DNA of 64,000 nt from Leptodactylus fallax (lineage: Eukaryota; Chordata; Amphibia; Anura; Leptodactylidae): the NCBI GenBank assembly GCA_947044405.1, contig CAMRHE010000333.1, forward strand, positions 1,054,001 through 1,118,000, in the 5' to 3' direction. Shown in pieces: positions 1-10,909 of the stretch (position 1 is the first letter of the stretch; each line of letters starts with the position of its first letter). The notes under the pieces were generated by a model. The model was not told where the DNA came from. It was given only the letters and a program-made list of their open reading frames with translations, and made no database searches. A program made the translations under genes and the position numbers.

Positions 1-330
1 ACCCGCCTCATTGGACGACAGATAGTTGTTGCTGTTGTATGTGAGGGAGAGCACGGCGTGGAGTCACGTGACGCGGGCAGCTGACTCCAGGCTACAGCGA
101 AGCTGCTGTGTTTATGAGGAGTTTCCTCGTGCGTGGGTGACTCCATGCCCACACACTGCCCGAGCACCCGACTAGTCGTCACTGCTACTAGGTGGGGTGT
201 GAGGAGACGAGAGGATGCCTGAAGGCGGGGATTTACCTCAGCGGAGAGCTGAAGGATGACCCGGGCTTGCTGGAGAATTCTGCTGGAGGACATAGGCGCT
301 ATGGGCACATCTCTGTCTTCTCTATAGTCA
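1..330. other. GC-rich segment, possible promoter or first exon
   Basis: This stretch has more G, C and CpG than most of the AT-rich window and contains a perfect GTCACGTGAC palindrome. ATG codons at about 214 and 295 open only short frames, so no coding start can be defended. It may be the 5' end of a neighbouring gene that runs off the left edge, or just unrelated unique DNA. No splice donor stands out clearly. Nothing here identifies a product. Confidence 0.25.
63..72. promoter_or_regulatory. Perfect palindromic E-box GTCACGTGAC
   Basis: The ten bases read the same on both strands and contain the CACGTG core bound by USF, MITF/TFE and MYC-type basic helix-loop-helix factors. It sits inside the GC-rich start of the window, where a promoter would be plausible. 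The same ten bases recur at 48751-48760 inside an intron, so one occurrence alone proves nothing. Confidence 0.35.
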
Positions 331-589
331 TGGGCTATTATCAGAGAAAACGCCACGAATTAGAAGTTTATTATAAAAATCGATTTGGAAACTAGCCAGA
401 ACGTTACATAATAACATAGTTATCATCATGCCAAAAGAGCAGCGAATGTGGTGAGGTCTAAGGTCATGGAGTATTGTTACTGTCATAAGCAATGATAATA
501 ATATCCTCGTATCCATAGCCATTCATTTCAATGGAATCGTCAAAGATAGCCAAGTACTGTGTTTTTTCGACTGTCTCTAGTGGTACCAT

Positions 590-960
590 TAAAATGAATA
601 AAGAGCCCAAGATCTGCTCTTTGTGTTTTCGAGGGTGTGAGACTAGTGGAGACACTCCTCATATTTGGTGGACTTGCCCTCTCATCCGACACCGTTTCAG
701 CAGCAGATGATTCAGCAGATGTTGGACCAGTCAGTTCCTTTAACAGCAAAAATCTTTCTAGTAGGTCTCAAACCACCGCCCTCCGATATGCACCTTATAA
801 ATGAAGTTCTGATGTCCGCTTGAACCCAAGTAGCATCTAATTGAGGACACCCATCCTCTCAGTATCGGAAGTCATTAGACGAGTGAATGCGGGTATGCTT
901 TTTGAAAAGATCAATGCCACCATATCTGATACCCGAACACATTTCAATAAACTGTGGTCC
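590..960 (+). pseudogene. L1-like LINE ORF2 C-terminal remnant
   Basis: Forward translation gives a cysteine-rich stretch with GDTPHIWWTCPLI (about 640-690). This matches the HIWW-x-CP signature I know from the C-terminal zinc-knuckle region of L1-clade LINE ORF2 in frogs and fish. About 150 bases on, the frame from 841 gives EVIRRVNAGMLFEKINA and later FNKLWSP, like the end of the same protein. Stop codons and a shift lie between the parts, so it is dead. Flanking DNA back to about 330 may belong to the same insertion but is not recognisable. Confidence 0.6.
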
Positions 961-1000
961 CCCTGTATTAACCCTTTAGGGACGCAGGGTAGTTCATATG

Positions 1001-1504
1001 TTAAAGGGAATCTGTCAGGTCAATCTAGGACACTAAACCACCCACAGGTCCTTATAGACCTGGGGTTTAGTGTTCCAAATCGCCCTGTTGTAATGCAATC
1101 CGCAGGCGCATTAAAAATAAAAAACCTTTATACTTACCTAGAGAAGGGTCCAATGTACGCTGAGAACAGTCCGGCTTATTCATGAGCTTCGTTGTTGGCA
1201 CGCCTCCCGGCACCAGCGCTGTTCTTCAGTGTAGCCAAAGATGGACACCCCGGCTTCACTGCGCAATTGCCAGAGGTACAGGCCATGCTCACTGAAGCCG
1301 ACGTGTACTCCTCTGGCTTCATTGAAGAACTGCGCAGGCGCGGGTAGTACAGCGGCAGGGTGAGTATAAAGCTTTTTTTTATTTTTAATGCAGCCATGGA
1401 TTGATTTATAACAGGGTGATAAACAGGGTGATAACTAAACCCCAGCTGCATATGGACGTGTGGGTGGTTTAGTGTACCAAATTGCCCTGACAGATTCCAT
1501 TTAA
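1001..1504. mobile_element. TTAA-flanked MITE (piggyBac-like ends)
   Basis: The element begins TTAAAGGGAATCTGTCAGG and ends with the inverted form CCTGACAGATTCCATTTAA, so TTAA is the likely target duplication, as in piggyBac-type transposons. The inverted ends run on through a shared 'accacccacaggtcc / gtgtgggtggttt' portion. The centre has an inverted pair around the sequence near 1195-1345. No protein is encoded. A relative lies at 42636-43028. Confidence 0.7.
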
Positions 1505-1509
1505 TGCTC

Positions 1510-1743
1510 GGTGACTTTTATCATATTTTCCCTCCCCATCTTCTTAAATTCATAACTTTTTATTTTTCTGTTGACATAGGTGCTATTGCTTTGCGTGACG
1601 AGTTGTACTATCATTTACCACCATTTTGGGGTACATATAATGTTTTGATTAGCTTTTGTTTACGTTTTTTGAGGGTCCATGTGCAATAACACAATTCTAT
1701 CATGATTTTTTACATTTTGTTTTTACGGTACTGTTGACGGAGA
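1510..1743 (+). repeat. Older dispersed repeat, left part (split by Tc1)
   Basis: T-rich DNA with the recurrent text 'tctgttgacataggtgct', 'acgagttgtac' and 'accattttggggtac', which I recognise as a common anuran dispersed repeat. The same order restarts beyond the Tc1 element at 3333, so at least two monomers of the repeat stand in tandem and the transposon landed in the second one. Confidence 0.5.
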
Positions 1744-1745
1744 TA

Positions 1746-3330
1746 CAGTGGGTACGGAAAGTATTCAGACCCCTTTAAATTTTTCACTCTTTGTTTCATT
1801 GCAGCCATTTGCTAAAAGCAAAAAAGTACACTCAGCACCCCATCTTGACAGAAAAAAACAGAAATGTAGATATTTTTGCAAATTTATTAAAGAAAAACGG
1901 AAATATCACATGGTCATAAGTATTCAGACCCTTTGCTCAGTATTGAGTAGAAGCCCCCTTTTGAGCTAGTACAGCCATGAGTCTTCTTGGGAATGATGCA
2001 ACAAGTTTTTCACATCTGGATTTGGGGATCCTCTGCCATTCTTCCTTGCAGATCCTCTCCAGTTCCGTCAGGTTGGATGGTGAACGTTGGTGGAGCCATT
2101 TTCAGGTCTCTCCAGAGATGCTCAATTGGGTTGAGGTCAGGGCTCTGGCTGGGCCAGTCAAGAATGGTCACAGAGTTGTTTCGAAGCCACTGCTTTGTTA
2201 TTCTATCTGCGTGCTTAGGGTCATTGTCTTGGAAGGTGAACCTTCGGCCCAGTCTGAGGTCCAGAGCACTCTGGAAGAGGTTTTCTTCCAGGATCTCTCT
2301 GTACTTGGCCACATTCATCTTTCCTTCAATTGCAACCAGTCGTCCTGTCCCCCATAGCATGATGCTGCCACCACCATGTTTCACTGTTGGGATTGTATTG
2401 GGCAGGTGATGAGCATTGCCTGGTTTTCACCACACACACTGCTTAGAATTAACACCAAAAAGTTCAATCTTCATCTCATCAGACCAGAGAATCTTAGTTC
2501 TCATAGTCTGGGAGTCCTTCATTTGTTTTTTGGCAAACTCTATGCGGGCTTTCATATGTCTTGCACTGAGCAGAGGCTTCCTTCAGGTCACTCTGCCATA
2601 AAGCCCCGACTGGTGGAGGGCTGCAGTGATAGTTGACTTTGTGGAACTTTCTCCCATCTCCCTACTGCATCTCTGGAGCTCAGCCACAGTGATCTTTGTG
2701 TTCTTCTTTACCTCTCTCACCAAGGCTCTTCTCCCACGATTGCTCAGTTTGGCTGGACGGCCAGGTCTAGGAAGAGTCCTGGTCATCCCAAACTTCTTCC
2801 ATTTAAGGATTATGGAGGCCACTGTGCTCTTAGCAACCTTGAGTGCTGCAGAAATTCTTTTGTAACCTTGGCCAGATCTGTGCTTTGCCACAGTTCTGTC
2901 TCTGAGCTCCTTGGGCAGTTCCTTTGACTTCATGATTCTCATTTGCTCTGACATGCACTGTGAGCTGTGAGGTCTTATATAGACAGGTGTGTGCCTTTCC
3001 TAATCAAGTCCAATCAGTTTAATTAAACACAGCTGGACTCTAATGAAGGAGTAGAACCATCTCAAGGAGGATCAGAAGGAAATTGACAGCATGTGAGTTA
3101 AATATGAGTGTCACAGCAAAGGGTCTGAATACGTATCATCATGTGATATTTCAGTTTTTCTTTTTTAATAAATTTGCAAAAATATCTACATTTCTGTTTT
3201 TTCTGTCAAGATGGGCTGCTGAGTGTACATTAATGAGAAATAAAATGAACTTTTTTGCTTTTAGCAAATGGCTGCAATGAAACAAAGAGGGAAAAATTTA
3301 AAGGGGTCTGAATACTTTCCGTACCCACTG
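1746..3330 (-). mobile_element. Tc1-like transposon, complete ends, copy 1
   Basis: The 1585-bp element has inverted ends CAGTGGGTACGGAAAGTATT at the left and the complement at the right, each flanked by TA (1744-1745 and 3331-3332), the standard Tc1/mariner target duplication. The inverted repeats are long, about 215 bp, and each carries two copies of the motif AGTATTCAGACCC (left at about 1758 and 1918; right at about 3119 and 3304). That is the IR/DR end type of Sleeping Beauty-like elements. The transposase lies on the minus strand and is broken. Confidence 0.93.
1937..2954 (-). pseudogene. Tc1-like transposase, frameshifted
   Basis: Begins at the ATG ending at 2954 with an N-terminal helix-turn-helix region (KELPKELRDRTVAKHRSGQG, then a PGRPAKLS hook). 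It breaks near 2583, resumes with [12 protein letters not shown] near 2384, and the second catalytic aspartate region and [17 protein letters not shown] are still readable. The stop aligns with the stop of the related copy at 9649-9651. Small deletions disrupt the frame at several points, including one in the FQDNDPKH motif. It would have cut and pasted this element through a DD34E DDE domain but cannot be functional as it stands. Confidence 0.9.
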
Positions 3331-3332
3331 TA

Positions 3333-3850
3333 TGTCATGGCTCTTTATTTGCAGGGCAAGTTGTACTTTATATTGGTACCAATGTTTGGTATGTATGACT
3401 TTCTGATCACTTTTTGTTGATGTATTTTTTGGTGAAAGCAAAGTGACCAAAATACATTAATTTACGCATTGCAGTACATATATATATATATTTTCCTTTT
3501 ACGGCATTCACCGAAAGGGATAAATAATGCTATATTTGGATAGTGGGGACATATACGCACGTGGGGATTCCTAACATGTTTGTTTATTTTTGTTTACCTT
3601 AAATTTTTAACTATAGAGGTGGTGGTTTTTAACTTTTTATTTTTTGTGTTTTTACTATGTGTGTGGGGGTTTTTTTTCCCACTTTTTACATGTCCCACAA
3701 GGGGACTTGAAGCGCGATCTCAGATTCCCTGTGCAATGTCCTACAATACACAGTATTGCAGAACACCTCGCAGTAGTTCCTATTGGAACTATACATAGGA
3801 AGGCTGTGGCCTAGCCTTCTGGCTGCCATGGCAAGCCCTCGGAACCCACG
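3333..3850 (+). repeat. Older dispersed repeat, right part
   Basis: Continues the T-rich repeat interrupted by the Tc1 element: 'ggcaagttgtactttatattgg', 'ggcattcaccg', 'gataaataatgc' and the 'acaaggggacttgaag' and 'tgcagtacat' blocks occur in the order I know for this anuran repeat. A (TA) run at about 3478-3490 lies inside. Related stretches are at 16690-16990, 44030-44230 and 47440-47960. Confidence 0.5.
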
Positions 3851-3899
3851 ATCTTATCATGGGTTATCAGGGGGGCATCCAGGAGGTTAATCCGCTGGA

Positions 3900-4050
3900 G
3901 TCGGAAGATACTGGTCCCAGCCTTTGGTCACTGTTAGTATTATCTCTTTTGTGTATCTTGTGTACTGTATGTAAACCCTCAAATGTAAAACACCATGGAA
4001 TTAATGGTGCTATATAAATAAACAATAATAATAAAAAAAAAATAATAATC
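3900..4050 (+). repeat. LINE/SINE-type 3' tail
   Basis: Contains 'caccatggaattaatggtgc', then 'tatataaataa' and an AATAAT-rich tail. The inverted form with a longer body occurs at 45950-46370, so this is the 3' end of a retroposed family with a simple-repeat tail. Only the end is present here. Confidence 0.6.
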
Positions 4051-4311
4051 TGTACTTTGTATCTGTTCACACCAATACAGCCTTGCAGAGTATCTGTTGT
4101 CATTTTATACAGTGTTGTACAATATTTCTGATATGTGTGCAGTTTCATTCAATAAATATCTTTGAAACTAAAATGAATAAAGAGGCATGTGCTGCCTGAC
4201 GTGCTGCTACGTTGAAAACTAGGGTGCAAAGTACCCCAGTTCTCATCATTAGTAGGGTCCCTTTGGATAGGAGTAACTTCATGCTATCAAGATACTCCTT
4301 TAGGTAGATAG

Positions 4312-4900
4312 TAGAGATGAGTGAATTGAAGCTGGCCAAGTGGAATTCGATCCGAATTTCAGGAAATATTCGATTCACAACCAATCCGGATTTCCTCACA
4401 CCTTATGGCAACGAATTGCACAGCTCCAATCGGCGGTTTTAACCCCTTGGATGCCGTGGTCAAACATGGCTGTGGCATCCAAGGGGTTCCGCCATGCTAC
4501 ATGTCCCCCTCGGCACCCCCCACGCGGCGAGATCGGGGGGTGCCAACAGGGCCGGGATCAGCACCCGGGCCCCATGATAGCGGTCAGGGAAAGCCTGGTT
4601 CCCCGACTGTTATACATACTGCTACTGGAGAGATGCCAGGCCAGGGAAGGTAATTACTCTGGGAGACCCCAAAGTATAATAATAGCACCAACTCTAGGGG
4701 GGAGGGGGGTTTAAACACTTTTTTTTTTACATTTTTTCTTTTTGTCCCCATAGGGGATTGAAATAGCGATATTCTGATCGCTGCTTCAATAGGTATACGA
4801 TGCAATACATGTGTATTGCAGTGTATAGGAGGCTGTCAGCCTGTGAAGATGCATAGGCTGACAGTCTCCATTCAAGGCAGGATCAACCAGGTATGCTGAG
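4312..4900. repeat. Dispersed repeat with 'gaattcgatccgaatt' motif
   Basis: Starts with 'agagatgagtgaattgaag' and 'gtggaattcgatccgaattt', text that I know as a recurrent anuran repeat. It continues through the GC-rich block with 'ccccttggatgccgtggtc'. No inverted ends were established and no protein is supported. Short open frames on both strands here have no recognisable content. Confidence 0.4.
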
Positions 4901-6348
4901 GAACAGCGATGGGTCAGACCCCGGGCTGCCGAATAGGAGCAGCGGCATCCCCCGAAAACGTCGTGGAGGGGCCAATCAGGACCCCAATATATAATAAAAC
5001 CCCTGAGATGCCGCGGTCATCACCGGGGGTGTTAGAGGACAGCGTCAGCCTTTACATAAGACTGACACACGAGAGGGAAAACTCCTTCCATATTCCAAAG
5101 TACATACTGTACATTATTTATGCCAAGTAGATATATATACAGAAGTAGAAGAGTTAACCCAAACTTCTGCAATTGGTTAAACTGCTGCAGCATAATATTA
5201 CACCAGACAACAGAAACCTAGGAAAAGTCATTGGAAATACATAGTTCAATTACTTAATTGATTTGTGTTGCCTTCTGTAATACGATATCACACTACAGCA
5301 GTTTAAACCCTTCCCGCCGCAGGCATTTTTTTTTTTTTTTTTTTGACGCCACGCCTTCCAAAGCCCATAAAATGGTCAATGGTATCAATCAAAACTGCAT
5401 CTTGTCCCACATAAAATGACGACATACCCAACTTCATACATGAAAATTTGAAAAAGTGCTTTAGAAATGCGGCTTTGTTTACCTGCTATGTGAGGTTATT
5501 CCTCCCCATTGTTTACAGCTGGTTACCTAGGTCCCTGACCTTGTCTCTTCTTATCTAGTTTCAAGCTTCAGGCCGGATGACATCATTTCTTGCTCTCAGG
5601 AGGGGAAGGTTCTCAGTTCTCGCCTGCTTTTAGTGCTGCGATCTCCTGCTCTTAGGTCCCAGGCAATCAGGTCAGCTAATCGCATGTCAGTGAGGGCTCA
5701 GACAGTGGGCTTGATCAGAGCCTGTTATCTCTGTATGTAGAATCTGAGATAACAGTTTTGAGTTTAGTGGAAGCCCTATGTTCAACATGGCAATATGTTT
5801 TTTTTTCTCTCCAAACCTGTGTAATATAATATAAATTTACTGTGCATATTATTTGATCTGTATTTATATTAGATTTCTAGTAATCATAATTAATAACCTT
5901 TCATGGTAAAGGCAATGGGGCCTTTAAGTTAATATGCTAGCATAAAACGGAAGAAAAAAAACAAAACACTGTGGAAACGCATCACATTTTTTTCCGCAGC
6001 GTTTTTCATTGCATGTTTGCTGCGGTTTTTATTCCTCTTATTAAATCTAAAGGGAAAATGCAAGCATTTCGGCAGGTAAAATTGACATGCTGCGTTTTTT
6101 AAAAATGCAGCTTTTTCGCAGTTTTATTTCCCCACAGTATGTGGATGGGATTAGCCTGAATCTCATTCACTTTACTGGTACTGTAAAACATAGTTTCTTT
6201 CTGCTGCGTTTCTGCAATGTGGGGCCTTAACTAGGCTCTCTCACAAACTCTGACCCCAATTCTCAAAAAGTTATCCAACATCAAAATGAAGGTACATCAT
6301 ATCGGGCAGAATATCAAGACTTTTAAAGACACAAATTATTCTCATCAA
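4901..6348. other. Intergenic DNA with simple repeats
   Basis: I see no gene. It has a T run at about 5327-5344, AT-rich filler, and near 5940-6230 a stretch of 'gtggaaacgcatcac' and 'gctgcggtttttatt' text that belongs to the same broad class of MITEs as the copies at 7188 and 19857. Confidence 0.4.
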
Positions 6349-7110
6349 AATTGAAGTTGCAACACCAAGAAGGAAAAGTCTTAAAGTAATGGAAATCAAA
6401 AAATTGATAGACGTGTTAATGATGTGCAGATGATAAAAAAAAAAATGGAAACAAAATATCTAAATTTTTTCAGTATCGAATAAGAGCACTACGCAGAGAA
6501 ATATACACGTCTTAGCATGCTATCAATGAAGTTATTAATGGTTGTCGTGGAATGTTATGCCATGCTGAATGCACTTGTGCACGTAAATCATCAAGATTGG
6601 CTTCTGGCAGCTTCCTTTGCAATTGCTAACCAATTATGTCCTAGATGTGCTTGATGGGAGACAAATTTGAAGACTCTACAGACCATGGTAGCATTTATAG
6701 CATTTATTAGACCACGAAGGCTGCTCATAGTAGCACAATCAATATGCCGCCTGGTGTCATGCTGTTGAAAAACAACACCTGGAATACTTTGGAGAAGTGG
6801 TCGTACCGCTCAATCCACAACCAAATCAATGCAACACTGAGTTGTTAGTGTACCTGAAATGAAGACTAGAGGGATCCAGCTACCATACATTATACACCAT
6901 CATCCCAGGAGTAGGACTGTTGTGATGTTCACTTGTGCAAGTCTCTTCATGGTGGTGTTGACATGCTCTCCAAACCAATATCTAGCTATAATTGCATCCA
7001 AGACAAAAGTAGGACTCACCGCTGAAGAGAACAGACCTCCATTGTCGTCTTGCAGCGAACCATGATAGCCTTTGAGAGTGGTGGCGGTAAGTCAGTGGAA
7101 CACCTGTAGC
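6349..7110 (-). pseudogene. Decayed Tc1-like transposon (second lineage)
   Basis: One end carries 'gttgcaacaccaagaagg', like the terminal repeat of a Tc1-type family common in fish and frogs. Reading the minus strand gives NLSPIKHI, stop, DIIG (about 6660-6620), then KLPEANLDDLR, which corresponds to the conserved xDLSPIEHxWD block and the C-terminal region of a DDE transposase. Further upstream (6900-7080) other decayed blocks of the same protein follow in order. Stops and shifts are frequent, so it is an old copy, and its 5' terminus is missing or unrecognisable. Confidence 0.65.
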
Positions 7111-7187
7111 TGGATGTCAGGCTCGTAGCCCAATATTGCTCAAAGCTTTCTGATAAGTCATCAGTCTTAAAGTCCCAGAAAACCCTT

Positions 7188-7415
7188 CGAGGCTGAGGTC
7201 CCACATTGCAGAAAAGCAGCCTTTTTTTGTTGCAGACTTTGCTGCGTTTTTTTCAGCTAAAGCCAAGAATGGCTACAAAGGTAATGGGAAATATGAAGGA
7301 AGCTTCTTATACTTCTCCCATCTGCTCAATCCACTACTGGCTTTGGCGCAAAAAAAAACACATCAAAATCTGCAACAAAAAAAAGCTGCGTTTCCACAAC
7401 ATGGGGCCTCAGCCT
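7188..7415. mobile_element. Palindromic MITE, 'gaggccccac' family, copy 1
   Basis: The left arm reads 'gaggctgaggtcccacattg', then 'gcagaaaagcagc' and 'gttgcagactttgctgcg'. The right arm is its inverse with 'caaaatctgcaac', 'agctgcgtttcc' and 'catggggcctcagcc'. The centre contains 'ggctacaaaggtaatggg' and 'tgctcaatccac'. No coding capacity. The same design recurs at 12655, 19549, 19857, 61741 and 63065. Confidence 0.7.
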
Positions 7416-7725
7416 AAGGTTTAAGCCCCACGTTGTGAAAGCGCTGCATTTTACAGTACCTGAAAAGTGAATGGGATTATGGCTGACCCCATCCACACAT
7501 TGCAGAAAAAATATCTGCAGCAGAAAAGCTGTGTTTTCAAAAATACTCACATTTTTGAAAACTGCAGCATGTCATTTATACCTGCAGAAACGTTGCAGGG
7601 GAAGAAAGTCCGCAGAGGAAAACTCTGCGAAAACGCAGAGGAAAACAATGCAGGAAAAAAAATGCGACTAATTTCCATCACATTTTTTTGCTGCATTTCA
7701 CTATGTAGGGTCTTAGCCTAAAAGG
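7416..7725. mobile_element. Palindromic MITE, related sub-family
   Basis: Begins 'aagccccacgttgtgaaagc' and ends 'tgcatttcactatgtagggt' followed by 'cttagcct', an inverted pair. The interior has 'gaatgggattatggctgacc', 'aaaactgcagcatgtcattt' and 'gtccgcagaggaaa', which recur at 62723-63060. The open frames here (67-84 codons) are by-products of the palindrome. Confidence 0.55.
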
Positions 7726-8384
7726 CAGTGCACCAGGCAGCATCTGCATGGGGCTGGCAGGAAATAGTGAGGCGAGTGCCTTTTTTATACATTTTGGTAA
7801 AACATTCCATGCTGTAAATAATTTTAATTTGATGGGCAACCCCTCTAAAGGCGATTTAGTCTTTTCTACAAGTATACTGTACCTATGGACTGTACTGAGG
7901 GCTGTATAATCTTTTTAAGGAAAATTTATTGTCATCATAGACAGGATTTTTCACTGTAAAAGCAAGGAGACAATGACAATTTGCTTCTGGCTTTCTTGAA
8001 AGAGAGGATATTACAAATCATGGGTACTGAAATTGCTTGACACAGATGATCCAGGGATTGATTATAATTTTCAATATACAATCAGGAATACTTTCACCCT
8101 AAAAAGGCAATTGAAACTGATTTTAGGTAGAATTTCATGGATAACGGGCACCAACTGAAACAGATGATTACAGTGTAATCTAGAGGAGAATCTATTGTTC
8201 CGGTATACAAAGTTAGAGGATCCTCAGAAAAGTTGTAATCACAGTAATGTGAAAAATACAATGTTATGTTGTTTGTCAAATAGCCAAGAAAATTGACAGA
8301 ACAGCTCTTTTTGTCTATATATTACAGATTAATTTAAACATATGTTGACATGCACTAAAAATATTCGATCTTCACTAGATGGTA
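7726..8384. other. AT-rich DNA without recognisable features
   Basis: I see no gene, inverted-repeat element or tandem repeat. Some patches recall repeat debris, but nothing is firm. Confidence 0.4.
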
Positions 8385-8757
8385 TATAATGGGGTTGTCC
8401 AGGATAAACCGTTTTTGGCAAAGAGGTTGGGGGAAGGTGAAAAAGCAAAAACATACTCACCTGTCCTCGGTGCTCCAGTGTGTCCCACTGTGGTTCAGTC
8501 CAGCAATCTACTGTTGGGCCCTTTATTATTTCTTTCTCTTAGCCAGCACTTTACAGACTTTGTCAGTCACTGTCCCATGTAAGGCTCACAAACTAAATTC
8601 CCTGTCAGTATGTCTTTGGAGGATGGGAGCAAACCAGAGTACCTGGAGGAAACCCACAAAAACACAGGGAGAAGATACAAAGTCCTTGCAGCTGTTTTTC
8701 ATTGGATTTGGACCAAGGACTCCAGCAAGGCATTTGTGCTAACCACTGAGCCACTGT
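8385..8757. repeat. Repeat debris: 'ggggttgtcc' end plus 'ggaggaaaccc' block
   Basis: 8391-8470 starts 'ggggttgtccaggata' and runs to 'actcacctgtcc', a common MITE end in this window. 8600-8757 reads 'tttggaggatgggagcaaac', 'gtacctggaggaaaccca', 'gagaagatacaaa' and 'gctaaccactgagccac', a vertebrate dispersed-repeat block that I recognise but cannot assign with certainty. No gene. Confidence 0.5.
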
Positions 8758-8956
8758 TAGATTAATTGATTTTCAGCAAATGTGACCACCTCTATAAAAG
8801 CAGACATTTTGGCAATTTGCTGGTCTGCAGCATTTAGGCTTGTGTTGTCACAATGCCAAGGAGGCATCAGCAATGATCTTAGAGAGGCAAATGTTACAGT
8901 CAATCAATCTAGAACGTTAAAAGGCCAATACTATACAATTTGAAGTCCATAGTTCT

Positions 8957-9867
8957 GTCGGGGCTTTATGGCAGAGTGGCCCGAAGGAAGCCTCTCCTCA
9001 GTGCAAGACATATGAAAGCCCGCATAGAGTTTGCCAAAAAAACACATGAAGGACTCCCAGACTATGAGAAATAAGATTCTCTGGTCTGATGAGACGAAGA
9101 TTGAACTTTTTGGCGTTAATTCTAAGCGATATGTGTGGAGAAAACCAGGCAGTGCTCATCACCTGCACAATACAATCCCAACAGTGAAACATAGTGGCAG
9201 CATCATGCTATGGGGGTGTTTTTCAGCTGCAGGGACAGGACGACTGGTTGCAATTGAAGGGAAGATGAATGCGGCCAAGTACAGAGATATCCTGGAAGAA
9301 AACCTCTTCCAGAGTGCTCTGGACCTCAGACTGGGCCGAAGGTTCACCTTCCAACAAGACAATGACCCTAAGCACACAGCTAAAATAACAAAGGAGTGGC
9401 TTCGGAACAGCTCTGTGACCATTCTTGACTGGCCCAGCCAGAGCCCTGACCTCAACCCAATTGAGCATCTCTGGAGAGACCTGAAAATGGCTGTCCACCA
9501 ACGTTCACCATCCAACCTGACAGAACTGGAGAGGATCTGCAAGGAAGAATGGCAGAGGATCCCCAAATCCAGATGTGAAAAACTTGTTGCATCATTCCCA
9601 AGACGACTCATGGCTGTACTAGCTCAAAAGGGGTCTTCTACTCAATACTGAGCAAAGGGTCTGAATACTTATGACCATGTGATATTTCAGTTTTTCTTTT
9701 TTAATAAATTTGCAAAAATATCTACATTTCTGTTTTTTTCTGTCAAGATGGGGTGCTGAGTGTACATTAATGAGAAATAAAATGAACTTTTTTGCTTTTA
9801 GCAAATGGCTGCAATGAAACAAAGAGTGAAAAATTTAAAGGGGTTTGAATACTTTCCGTACCCACTG
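8957..9867 (+). mobile_element. 5'-truncated Tc1-like transposon, copy 2
   Basis: Same family as the element at 1746-3330, but on the plus strand and starting abruptly at 'gtcggggctttatggcag', within the transposase. The right end is complete: the inner 'gggtctgaatacttat' (9658) and outer 'ggtttgaatactttcc' repeats and the terminal CCCACTG, followed by TA at 9868-9869. Everything upstream of the third quarter of the transposase, including the left inverted repeat, is absent, so it cannot move by itself. Confidence 0.9.
9031..9651 (+). pseudogene. Tc1-like transposase C-terminal two thirds
   Basis: A 206-codon open frame with a full catalytic core: ILWSDETKIELFG (first Asp), [14 protein letters not shown] (second Asp) and [16 protein letters not shown] (Glu), with 34 residues between the last two as in DD34E Tc1 proteins. 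It ends QKGSSTQY. Just upstream the same protein continues from 8957 in another frame; an extra A in the run at about 9033-9039 causes the shift. The N-terminal DNA-binding domain is missing because the element is truncated. It is the best-preserved catalytic core of its family in the window. Confidence 0.9.
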
Positions 9868-9869
9868 TA

Positions 9870-10392
9870 TACAAGTTTGTTTGCATGCTTTGGTTATTTG
9901 AAAACTATATTGGTGTGCTAAATTAGTACATAAAATTAGGTGAAAAGCTAGCTTCACACCACCATTATTTAAAGTCCATTGCTCTCTTCCTGTCCTCAGC
10001 CCGACAGAAACAAACAGAGACCTCAGTGTTGGGTGTCCTTCTGTATTCACCCCTATGTAAAAAAGATGACTGAAGCTTTCTTTCATCATAATTTTTACTT
10101 TACTGACAAGAGAAAACAAACATGATGGAAGACAGCATATGTCATGTTTTTTACATTATAGTCAGTGGGAATGGGGTTTCTGAGGGGGTTCTGTCTGTTC
10201 CTCTGCTACCATTAATGTCCATTGCTGTCATCCTATGACAGCAACAGACATTGATAACAGTAGTGTGAACATATTCGCCTTATTTTTCTATATATTCATT
10301 TATATCAGCTGTTTTCACTTTACTGATATAGTAACATTTAGTAATATATAGTAATAATATAGTTATATATTAGGTTTATCCTCCTCTTTGCT
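9870..10392. other. AT-rich DNA without a gene
   Basis: An inverted pair around 'gacagaaac' (about 10005) and 'cagtgggaatgg' (10170) with 'tgtcatcctatgacagcaac' (about 10228-10247) suggests an old MITE between about 9950 and 10270. Nothing encodes a recognisable protein. Confidence 0.35.
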
Positions 10393-10795
10393 AATCTTAG
10401 AGGTTGTCCAATTTCAGTAAAATTAAACTTTTGTATAATTAAAAGTTCTACAATTTTCCAATATATTTTCTGGATCAATCCCTTACAGTTTTCAAGACCT
10501 CCACTTGCTGTTATTTGTCACTTTATCATTGTTTACTTTCAGCAGATAAAAATCAGTCCATGGTCATATCATGTGATAGACACACAGTGACAGCTCAGTA
10601 ATCAGACATCTGCCTGCATGGTAACGAACTGTGCACCTATGTGATCATCATATGACCATGGACTGATTTTTATCCACTAAAAGTAAACACAGAATGACAA
10701 CAAGCAGAGATCTAGAAAACCGTGAGGAATGGATACACAAAATATAATGGACAATTGTATAACTTCTTATTATATAAACCTTTTAAATATCTGTT
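10393..10795. repeat. Inverted-repeat MITE
   Basis: The arms are visible as 'gataaaaatcagtccatgg' (about 10545) and 'ccatggactgatttttatc' (about 10657), and further out 'tacaattttccaatat' and 'aatataatggacaattgtat'. The outer text 'gaggttgtcc' resembles the 'ggggttgtcc' MITE ends. It encodes nothing. Confidence 0.6.
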
Positions 10796-10909
10796 CCCAC
10801 CTTATAATATTATGACACATCACTAGACTGTGCCATGACATTATCGGTAGGGTTCAGTCCCTGATTCATTTACCAGTCCTGAGAATAAAGCCATGATGGT
10901 CCCTTAAAC

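Noticed and set aside
1977..2636. Plus-strand open frames of 126, 140 and 86 codons
   Set aside because: Antisense shadows of the Tc1 transposase at 1937-2954.
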